Shown here in pieces: positions 6,730 through 12,283 of a stretch of 14,044 nt of DNA. A model generated the notes under the pieces. The model had not been told where the DNA came from, searched no databases, and saw only the letters and a program-made list of their open reading frames with translations. Every line of letters begins with the position of its first letter. Positions within the stretch are counted from its first letter, which is position 1. The stretch comes from Bacteroidota bacterium. Its GTDB lineage: Bacteria > Bacteroidota > Bacteroidia > Flavobacteriales > Flavobacteriaceae. The stretch covers positions 1-14,044 of the forward strand of contig JADWMI010000017.1 of NCBI GenBank assembly GCA_015767395.1, given 5' to 3'. Both the position numbers and the translations under genes were made by a program.

Positions 6730-7341
6730 ATGTTATTTAAGAAAATCAAAAGTACCATTGGTTCATTAGAGAATGTTAAGATTTCAAATGAGCGCAAGTT
6801 AGAATTACAACCATTAATAGCTTTTATCCAAGAGAACGTTTTACACCATAAAAATGTAAACCTAAACTTTATTTGTACGCATAATTCACGAAGAAGTCAT
6901 TTATCACAAGTTTGGGCGCAGGCAGCAGCACATTATTATAATGTAAAAAATGTGTGTTGTTATTCGGGTGGAACTGAAGCTACAGCAATGTTTCCAATGG
7001 CTGCTCAAACATTGGTGTCGGCCGGTTTTCAAATCGTAAAATTATCCAAAGAAAGCAACCCAATATACTGTATTAAATATGCTGAAAATGAACATCCTAT
7101 TATTGGGTTTTCAAAAAAGTATGATGATCAATTCAATCCTAAAAGTGAATTTGCAGCTATTATGACATGTAACAATGCGGATGCTGGTTGTCCTTTTATT
7201 TCAGGAGCAGATAAACGAATTCCTGTAAAATACGACGACCCAAAAGCATTTGATAATACGTCTCAACAAAAAGAAAAATACCAAGAAAGAAGCAATCAAA
7301 TAGCATCTGAAATGTTATTTGTTTTTTCTCAAATTAAATAA
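6730..7341 (+). CDS. arsC: Thioredoxin-coupled arsenate reductase (LMW-phosphatase fold)
   Basis: This enzyme reduces arsenate to arsenite in the cytoplasm. The 203-residue protein has the P-loop C49-T-H-N-S-R-R55 (C-x5-R) of low-molecular-weight phosphatases after strand NLNFI. The resolving cysteines are C147 and C154 ([11 protein letters not shown]), the same seven-residue spacing as C82/C89 of the S. aureus pI258 enzyme. KYDDPKAFD (167-175) follows at the place of its catalytic Asp-Pro. These three cysteines support the thioredoxin-linked mechanism rather than the glutaredoxin-linked ArsC family. It carries about 40 extra N-terminal residues and an insert around 105-135 relative to the roughly 131-residue pI258 protein. 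Additional cysteines occur at 76-77 and 114. The acr3 ATG lies 2 bp after the stop codon, implying translational coupling with the exporter of its product. Many databases label such proteins 'protein-tyrosine-phosphatase'; the triple cysteines favour arsenate reductase. Confidence 0.93.
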   Translation: MLFKKIKSTIGSLENVKISNERKLELQPLIAFIQENVLHHKNVNLNFICTHNSRRSHLSQVWAQAAAHYYNVKNVCCYSGGTEATAMFPMAAQTLVSAGFQIVKLSKESNPIYCIKYAENEHPIIGFSKKYDDQFNPKSEFAAIMTCNNADAGCPFISGADKRIPVKYDDPKAFDNTSQQKEKYQERSNQIASEMLFVFSQIK

Positions 7342-7343
7342 TA

Positions 7344-8375
7344 ATGAATAAAAGACTTAAATTTTTAGATCGCTACTTAACCTTATGGATTTTCTTAGCA
7401 ATGGCCATTGGTGTAGGACTGGGTTATTTATTTCCTCAGATAGGAGGAATAGCGGATTCTTTTTCAGTAGGAACAACCAATATTCCATTGGCAATTGGAT
7501 TGATTTTAATGATGTACCCACCGTTAGCAAAGGTTGATTACAGTTTAATTCCAACTGTTTTTAAAGACACCAAATTAATGTCCATGTCTTTGTTTATGAA
7601 CTGGGTAGTTGGCCCGATTTTGATGTTCGTTTTAGCCGTAATTTTTTTAAGAGACGAACCAGGTTATATGTCTGGTTTAATTTTAATTGGGTTGGCACGT
7701 TGTATTGCGATGGTAATTGTTTGGAACGATTTAGCAGGCGCAAGTAGAGAATATGGAGCAACCTTGGTAGCCTTAAATAGTGTATTTCAAATTTTCACCT
7801 ACAGTTTTTATGCCTGGTTGTTTATTACCGTATTGCCAAATTATTTTGGTTTGGAAGGTTTTGATGTTGATATTTCTATTTATGAAGTAGCAAAAAGTGT
7901 TGCTATCTATTTAGGGATACCATTTTTAATGGGGTATTTAAGTAGATATTTTATTGTAAAGTATAAAGGATTGGATTATTACAATCGAAAATTCATTCCG
8001 TTTATCTCTCCAATAACTTTAATTGCATTGTTGGGAACCATTGTGTTGATGTTTAGTTTAAAAGGAGATTTAATTGTTGAAATTCCTTTCGATGTATTAA
8101 AAATTGCAGTGCCGTTGGTAATCTATTTTATATTGATGTTTTTTGTGAGTTTCTTTACTGGAAAAGCAATGGGTATTGATTATAAACGAAATGCAGCAGT
8201 TGCATTCACTGCGACAGGAAACAATTTTGAATTAGCAATTGCCGTAGCAATTGCCGTTTTTGGATTGAATTCTCAACAAGCATTTACAGGTGTAATTGGA
8301 CCATTGGTTGAAGTACCAGTTTTAATATTGTTGGTGAAAGTTTCTTTATGGTTAAAGAAAAAATATTATAAATAA
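7344..8375 (+). CDS. acr3: ACR3-family arsenite efflux permease
   Basis: This inner-membrane carrier exports As(III), probably driven by proton motive force. The 343-residue protein has about ten hydrophobic segments, the family's usual size and topology. Diagnostic motifs are [16 protein letters not shown] with the conserved C120 in transmembrane helix 4, needed for As(III) transport in characterised ACR3 proteins, and [18 protein letters not shown] (from about residue 289) in helix 9 with the conserved Asn-Asn-Phe-Glu. The end of helix 10 is [12 protein letters not shown]. It directly follows arsC (2-bp gap), so As(III) made by ArsC would be exported by this pump. It is the last gene of module A and is followed by a REP-like inverted repeat. 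A 12-bp tandem repeat at 8235-8258 encodes AIAV twice; that is ordinary for a helix. Confidence 0.96.
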   Translation: MNKRLKFLDRYLTLWIFLAMAIGVGLGYLFPQIGGIADSFSVGTTNIPLAIGLILMMYPPLAKVDYSLIPTVFKDTKLMSMSLFMNWVVGPILMFVLAVIFLRDEPGYMSGLILIGLARCIAMVIVWNDLAGASREYGATLVALNSVFQIFTYSFYAWLFITVLPNYFGLEGFDVDISIYEVAKSVAIYLGIPFLMGYLSRYFIVKYKGLDYYNRKFIPFISPITLIALLGTIVLMFSLKGDLIVEIPFDVLKIAVPLVIYFILMFFVSFFTGKAMGIDYKRNAAVAFTATGNNFELAIAVAIAVFGLNSQQAFTGVIGPLVEVPVLILLVKVSLWLKKKYYK

Positions 8376-8395
8376 CGTTTGTTGATGAAGTTTGA

Positions 8396-8463
8396 TGACA
8401 TTCCTGCGAAGGCAGGAGTCGAAACTTAACGGACTATGGATTCCTGCCTTCGCAGGAATGACA
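8396..8463. repeat. REP-like inverted-repeat doublet between acr3 and the permease gene
   Basis: Two copies of TTCCTGCGAAGGCAGGA face each other: 8401-8417 forward and its inverse at about 8443-8459. Including the flanks TGACA and its partner (TGTCA when reverse-complemented), the arms are about 22 bp with one mismatch and about 24 bp between them. Each copy is also a small hairpin of its own (TCCTGC-GAAG-GCAGGA). No T-run follows on the plus strand, so it is not a classical terminator. Similar GC-rich palindromes are scattered through many bacterial genomes; copy number here is unknown. Confidence 0.75.
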
Positions 8464-8484
8464 AGACAGATCAGTAAAAAATAG

Positions 8485-8503
8485 AAGCAACTTGCAGTTG
8501 CTT
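8485..8503. other. Hairpin upstream of the permease gene
   Basis: AAGCAACT (8485-8492) and AGTTGCTT (8496-8503) pair perfectly around a TGC loop, followed by ATTTACAATAATTTAGG. The T-run is too weak for a confident terminator. It could end the acr3 transcript or act in the leader of the permease gene. TTG at 8492-8494 with TAATTTAG at 8512-8519 (17-bp spacing) is a possible weak promoter overlapping it. Confidence 0.45.
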
Positions 8504-8533
8504 ATTTACAATAATTTAGGTTGTTTTTATATT

Positions 8534-9511
8534 ATGTTTAAATGGATTGAAAATTTAGCGGATTGGTTGGTTTTTGATCTTTTCAATTTAGATCAAGGGA
8601 ATCATTTAGCAGAAGCGTTTCATTTCTTTATTTACGATAGTATAAAAATACTGTTGCTGGTTTTTGTAATTATCTTTTTTATGGGAATTGTAAATAGTTA
8701 TTTTCCAGTAGAAAAAGTTAGAAACTACTTATCGCGAAAAAAATTATACGGATTCGAATATTTAATGGCCTCAATTTTTGGGGTTGTTACACCTTTCTGT
8801 TCTTGTTCATCTGTTCCGTTGTTTATAGGCTTTGTAAAAGGAGGTATTCCTTTAGGTGTGACTTTCGCCTTTTTGGTAACCTCGCCTTTGGTTAATGAAG
8901 TTGCCATAGGTTTGTTTATAGGACTGTTCGGGGTAAAAACTACAGTGATTTATGTTATTAGCGGTATTTTATTGGGAACCATTTCTGGGGTAATTCTTCA
9001 AAAGTTAAAATTGGAGAAATATTTATCACCATGGGTACAAAAAGTGTTGGAAAATTCTCAAAAAGAAACAGAGAAATTTGAGTTAGAGCATACTTCATTT
9101 AAAGGTAAATTACCTTCCATTTGGAAAGAAACCACTACTATTTTAAAAGGAATTCTACCTTATATTTTAGTAGGTTTAGCCATTGGAGGATTGATGCATG
9201 GGTATATTCCTGAAGGTTTCTTTGAGCAATATTTAAGTAAAGACAATTGGTTTGCAGTACCAATCGCTACCATTTTGGCGGTGCCAATGTATTCAGGAGC
9301 ATCGGGTGTTTTACCGGTAGTGCAAGTGTTAGTGGCAAAAGGAATTCCTTTAGGAACAGCCATTGCCTTTATGATGGGGGTTGTTGGTTTGTCGTTGCCA
9401 GAGGCCATGTTATTAAAAAAAGTAATGACCGTTAAGTTGATAGGAATCTTTTTTTCTGTCGTAACTTTATGTATTATTATTTCGGGATATGTTTTTAATC
9501 TAATTTTATAA
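8534..9511 (+). CDS. ArsP/YraQ-type (DUF318) permease
   Basis: The 325-residue inner-membrane permease belongs to the DUF318/PF03773 family, which includes Campylobacter ArsP, an exporter of trivalent methyl and aromatic arsenicals. The signature TPFCSCSSVPLF (86-97) carries C89 and C91 and is followed by FVKGGIPLGVTFAFLVTSP. A second, inverted-topology copy occurs near the end as YSGASGVLPVVQVLVAKGIPLGTAIAFMMG, lacking the cysteines. A hydrophilic linker of roughly 40 residues rich in Lys and Glu lies in the middle. ATG at 8534 is preferred over TTG at 8492, because the latter would put the start inside the hairpin and add 14 residues untypical of the family. It is followed 11 bp later by the ArsF-like gene. 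The assignment to organoarsenical export rests on family and context; other permeases of this family have unknown substrates. Confidence 0.9.
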   Translation: MFKWIENLADWLVFDLFNLDQGNHLAEAFHFFIYDSIKILLLVFVIIFFMGIVNSYFPVEKVRNYLSRKKLYGFEYLMASIFGVVTPFCSCSSVPLFIGFVKGGIPLGVTFAFLVTSPLVNEVAIGLFIGLFGVKTTVIYVISGILLGTISGVILQKLKLEKYLSPWVQKVLENSQKETEKFELEHTSFKGKLPSIWKETTTILKGILPYILVGLAIGGLMHGYIPEGFFEQYLSKDNWFAVPIATILAVPMYSGASGVLPVVQVLVAKGIPLGTAIAFMMGVVGLSLPEAMLLKKVMTVKLIGIFFSVVTLCIIISGYVFNLIL

Positions 9512-9522
9512 ATTTCTACAAA

Positions 9523-9960
9523 ATGAAAAAGTTTAACATTCTAGTACTTATTTTAGTGAGCACCTTATTATTTTCTTGCAATGGGAAAATTAAAAAGGAA
9601 AAACCAATAGTCGAAACCTTAACGAATAGAATTGAAGTAATCGATTTTCATTCTACCCATAGGTGTATGACTTGTAACGCAATTGAAGCGAATACAAAAT
9701 ATACCCTAGACACTTATTTTCCAAATGAGTTAAAAAAAGAAAGCATTACTTTTCAAGTTGTGAATGTTGATGAGGAAGAAAATTATAAAATGGCTGAGAA
9801 ATTTGAAGCCACTGGAACAGCTTTGTTTATAAATGTAATTGTTGATGGGAAAGAAACATCAATCGATCTTACTGAATTCGCATTTATGGAAGGAAATGAT
9901 CAAGAAGTTTTTTCAACAAAATTGAAAGCTAAAATTGATGAAGCGTTAAAGAAAATTTAA
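9523..9960 (+). CDS. arsF: ArsF-like thioredoxin-fold lipoprotein
   Basis: The 145-residue protein has a lipoprotein signal peptide ending in LFSC (C19). The sequence after it (NGKIKKEKP) is basic, without the acidic export signal seen in the sulfatase, so it probably stays facing the periplasm. The domain has a thioredoxin-like layout with a CxxC, C48-M-T-C51, in FHSTHRCMTCNAIEANT. The position where thioredoxins have cis-proline reads ATGTALF, without proline. It resembles the ArsF subunit of the ArsEFG aromatic-arsenical system, where it is associated with nitro-group reduction; no flavin site is visible, so that catalytic role is not shown by the sequence. Its stop codon abuts the ATG of the ArsG-like membrane protein, suggesting an obligate pair, for example a thiol relay in which the membrane protein re-reduces this CxxC. 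The gene symbol is by similarity. Confidence 0.78.
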   Translation: MKKFNILVLILVSTLLFSCNGKIKKEKPIVETLTNRIEVIDFHSTHRCMTCNAIEANTKYTLDTYFPNELKKESITFQVVNVDEEENYKMAEKFEATGTALFINVIVDGKETSIDLTEFAFMEGNDQEVFSTKLKAKIDEALKKI

Positions 9961-10668
9961 ATGGAATTTCTAAAAACGCTATTGGAAAATTATAATATTC
10001 CAATACTCTCAGCTTTTATATTGGGATTAATGACTGCAATTAGTCCCTGTCCTTTAGCAACAAATATTACCGCAACAGCATTTATCTCAAAAAATATTTC
10101 TGACAAAAAAATGGTGTTTTTTAGTGGTGTTATTTATGCTTTAGGGAGAGCTTTTAGTTATACGGCTATTGGTTTAATTTTATATTTTGGAGCTAGTAAA
10201 TTTCAGGTCGCCAGATTTTTTAGCCAAAACGGAGAATTTTTTTTAGGGCCTTTACTAATTATTATAGGTTTAATTATGTTGAATATAATTAAATTAAACT
10301 TTTTAGGAAAGTTCAATTTCACAGAAAAACTTACAGAAAAATTAGAAGGAAAAGGCTTATTAGGCTCTTTTTTGATTGGAGTTGTGTTTGCATTGGCTTT
10401 TTGCCCGTACAGTGGTGCATTGTATTTTGGAATGCTAATTCCTATGACCATTTCTAGTTTTGATGGTTTGTATTTACCAATAGTTTTTGCTTTTGGAACA
10501 GGGTTACCAGTTATTTTATTTACTTATTTACTTGCTTTTGCAGCCGGAAGTGTTGGCGTCTTTTACAGCAAAATAGTTCGTACTGAAAAAGTAATGCGAT
10601 TAATTGCTGGAGTTACTTTTGTTGCAACTGGAATTTATTATGTTTTAATTTTTTCTGAAATCCTATAA
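9961..10668 (+). CDS. arsG: ArsG-like membrane protein of the CcdA/DsbD fold
   Basis: The 235-residue protein has six predicted membrane helices and resembles the CcdA/DsbD transmembrane family. The two hallmark cysteines lie at the start of the pseudo-symmetric halves: C30 in MTAISPCPLATN and C148 in ALAFCPYSGALYFG. In DsbD-type proteins these carry electrons across the membrane; in the ArsG branch the protein is described as an efflux permease for trivalent aminobenzenearsenicals. Sequence alone cannot separate electron relay from efflux, but the immediate CxxC lipoprotein partner (zero-gap junction) supports redox coupling. A Lys/Glu-rich loop (about 113-135) links the halves. It is the last clear ars gene and is followed directly by a perfect AT palindrome. 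Symbol by similarity and context. Confidence 0.82.
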   Translation: MEFLKTLLENYNIPILSAFILGLMTAISPCPLATNITATAFISKNISDKKMVFFSGVIYALGRAFSYTAIGLILYFGASKFQVARFFSQNGEFFLGPLLIIIGLIMLNIIKLNFLGKFNFTEKLTEKLEGKGLLGSFLIGVVFALAFCPYSGALYFGMLIPMTISSFDGLYLPIVFAFGTGLPVILFTYLLAFAAGSVGVFYSKIVRTEKVMRLIAGVTFVATGIYYVLIFSEIL

Positions 10669-10689
10669 TTTTAACTAAATTAGTTAAAA
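10669..10689. promoter_or_regulatory. Perfect 21-bp AT-only-core palindrome after arsG
   Basis: Arms TTTTAACTAA (10669-10678) and TTAGTTAAAA (10680-10689) match perfectly around one central A, directly after the arsG stop codon. TATTTTTG (10691-10698) follows, which matches the -7 pattern TAnnTTTG but also gives a T-run. It may be a weak terminator for the ars operon or an operator for what follows; AT-rich sequence makes chance matches more likely. Confidence 0.5.
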
Positions 10690-10700
10690 ATATTTTTGCT

Positions 10701-10802
10701 ATGAAATTAATTGACCAAATAAAAGATACTCCAATTCAATCTAAAATATTATTTATTGTCGTCATTTTAGCCATTGTTTTTTATTCTTGCGTTATTGTAT
10801 AG
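10701..10802 (+). CDS. Possible 33-residue single-pass membrane peptide
   Basis: The ATG at 10701 opens a 33-codon frame ending at TAG (10800-10802). The product has a polar N-terminus (MKLIDQIKDTPIQSK), then a hydrophobic helix ILFIVVILAIVFYSCVIV with one cysteine near the end. The amphipathic start plus a single helix is typical of small bacterial membrane proteins, some of which assist transporters. It lies 32 bp after arsG. Against it: it is short and AT-rich, and the only promoter-like box ends 2 bp before its ATG, too close to give a leader, so it would have to be read from the ars transcript. I do not recognise a family. Confidence 0.35.
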   Translation: MKLIDQIKDTPIQSKILFIVVILAIVFYSCVIV

Positions 10803-10821
10803 GGATAATTTTAACTATTCA

Positions 10822-10855
10822 CAAAAAATAATGCCCGTTAAAAAACGAGCATTAT
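10822..10855 (-). terminator. Intrinsic terminator of the decarboxylase gene
   Basis: Positions 10828-10839 pair with 10844-10855 (ATAATGC, one mismatch, CGTT; AAAA loop on the plus strand). Read on the minus strand, the stem is followed at once by TTTTTTG, a classical intrinsic terminator 30 bp after the decarboxylase stop codon. On the plus strand it could also slow transcripts leaving the ars region, but the following T content is poorer. Confidence 0.82.
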
Positions 10856-10884
10856 AAGTAGTCTATTTTAAAAAAAAATATTGT

Positions 10885-12117
10885 CTATTGAGAATTTGTT
10901 AACTCATTTACAAATTTCAATAAATCGTCAATTTCAACGTGATCCATTATAATTACCTTGTACCAACTATTTGTGCCATCGTGTGTGTCTGGAACCAATC
11001 CGAATTTTAAAGCCAAACTTTCAGGAACATATTTAGATTTTAAGGTTACAATATTCATATGAGGATCTCTAAAATACTCAATATTTAAGTTGTCCATTTG
11101 AGAACAAAACCATTCAGTTCTAAGTAATAAAGTGTTTATTTTTTCAAACCAACCATAATAACCATAACTAAATAAAATCATCCAAACAGCAATAGCGTTT
11201 GCGCCTGAGCGGCTACCAACTAGGGTTAAATCCATTCCATCTACATATTGAGCCTCTTTGGTTAAAACATTTTCAATTAAGCCTTTTCTACATAAAAAAA
11301 CACCTGTACCATAAGGAGCTTGTAACAGTTTATGCGCATCAATAGTTATTGAAGAGATATTGGGGTTTTCAAAATTAATAGTGGATTGTCTATTTGAAAT
11401 CGGGTAAATAAAACCGCCAAAAGCACCATCTACATGAATTTTAAACTCGACTTTGTGATTGGTTAAAACGTCAGCATATACATCAGGGTTGTCTATAGAT
11501 CCAAACATGGTTGTTGCCATGTTTGAAATTACCATAAAGTATTTTTTTCCTTCAGATTTTAGATTTGTAACAATTGCATCTAATTCTTCAGTAATTATTT
11601 CTCTGGTATCAAAGTTTACCGGAATTGAAACGGTGTCAACACTTAATAAATTGGATCCTTTATGAACAGAATAATGCGTATCAACTGACGATAAAATTAC
11701 CATTTCATTTAAAGAGGCATTAAAATCTCTTTTAAATAGGTTTCTGTAAATCCAAAGTGCCTGAATGTTTGCCTCAGTTCCACCAGTAGCAATGTAACCA
11801 TCGTACTCATTTTCTTCAGCGTTAAAAATATCAACAGCTAAAACTTCAATAATTTCTCTTTCCAATTCTTGAGAGCCCTTAAAGGCACCCTCACTTTTAC
11901 CCAAGGTATGACAACCAATATTATTAGGATTGGCAACAAACGATTTTAATAAAGGAGAGACATTTAAAAACGCACCATTTGTGTTAAATACATTTTCATC
12001 CAAGCGAGAAACAGGGTAACCTAAATATTTACTTGTTTGAAAATTAACATTGGCATCTAAAGCTTCATCAATTCTGGAGATTAATTTTTCTTTTGAATAT
12101 TTTTTCCAATATTTCAT
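10885..12117 (-). CDS. Group II PLP-dependent amino-acid decarboxylase
   Basis: The 410-residue cytoplasmic enzyme has fold type I PLP motifs. These are GGTEAN (112-117), which grips the phosphate; H148 in DTHYSVHK, which stacks on the cofactor; HVDGAFGGF (228-236) with D230 contacting the pyridine nitrogen; and the Schiff-base lysine K263 in TIDAHKLLQAPYGTG. The layout is that of the group II decarboxylases (histidine, tyrosine, glutamate or aspartate decarboxylases of the MfnA/HdcA type). No signature visible by eye fixes the substrate. The gene stands alone, with its own terminator and its own promoter-like region, and is divergent from uvrC. No amine/amino-acid antiporter or second metabolic gene adjoins it, so it does not look like an acid-resistance pair. 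The start ATG (12115-12117) gives a normal N-terminus (MKYWKKYSKEKLISRIDEAL). Confidence 0.88.
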   Translation of the reverse strand: MKYWKKYSKEKLISRIDEALDANVNFQTSKYLGYPVSRLDENVFNTNGAFLNVSPLLKSFVANPNNIGCHTLGKSEGAFKGSQELEREIIEVLAVDIFNAEENEYDGYIATGGTEANIQALWIYRNLFKRDFNASLNEMVILSSVDTHYSVHKGSNLLSVDTVSIPVNFDTREIITEELDAIVTNLKSEGKKYFMVISNMATTMFGSIDNPDVYADVLTNHKVEFKIHVDGAFGGFIYPISNRQSTINFENPNISSITIDAHKLLQAPYGTGVFLCRKGLIENVLTKEAQYVDGMDLTLVGSRSGANAIAVWMILFSYGYYGWFEKINTLLLRTEWFCSQMDNLNIEYFRDPHMNIVTLKSKYVPESLALKFGLVPDTHDGTNSWYKVIIMDHVEIDDLLKFVNELTNSQ

Positions 12118-12140
12118 TTTAAGTATTTTAAATTATATTT

Positions 12141-12169
12141 AAAAAAAGCCTATCGAAAGGTGTTTTTTT
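12141..12169. other. Hairpin in the leader of the decarboxylase gene
   Basis: An A7 run (12141-12147) and a T7 run (12163-12169) flank GCCT-ATCGAA-AGGTG, giving a stem of seven A-T pairs plus CCT/AGG with a bulge. It lies between the decarboxylase start and its -7-like box, so it would be in the 5' leader. It might affect transcription or mRNA stability; no known riboswitch was recognised. Confidence 0.4.
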
Positions 12170-12179
12170 AAACTTTTCG

Positions 12180-12187
12180 CAAAATTA
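12180..12187 (-). promoter_or_regulatory. -7 box for the decarboxylase gene
   Basis: On the minus strand the sequence reads TAATTTTG, a full match to TAnnTTTG, about 60 bp upstream of the decarboxylase ATG. No TTG is found at the usual distance upstream, so the -33 element is weak or absent. Confidence 0.45.
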
Positions 12188-12283
12188 CATATTTTTTGTT
12201 AGTAAAAGAATTTTTAATCGACACATTTATTTAGAATATAATTGAATAAAAATGAGTATTTTTAATTATTAAACAGACTATTT

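Noticed and set aside
8235..8258. 12-bp tandem repeat inside acr3 (AIAV twice)
   Set aside because: It lies in a conserved transmembrane helix; small hydrophobic repeats are ordinary there.
8396..8463. CRISPR or intrinsic terminator reading of the repeat doublet
   Set aside because: There are only two inverted copies, not direct repeats with spacers, and no T-run follows the stem.
8492..8533. Extended start of the permease gene at TTG 8492 (14 more residues)
   Set aside because: The extension starts inside a perfect hairpin and adds an untypical sequence; ATG at 8534 gives a normal family N-terminus.
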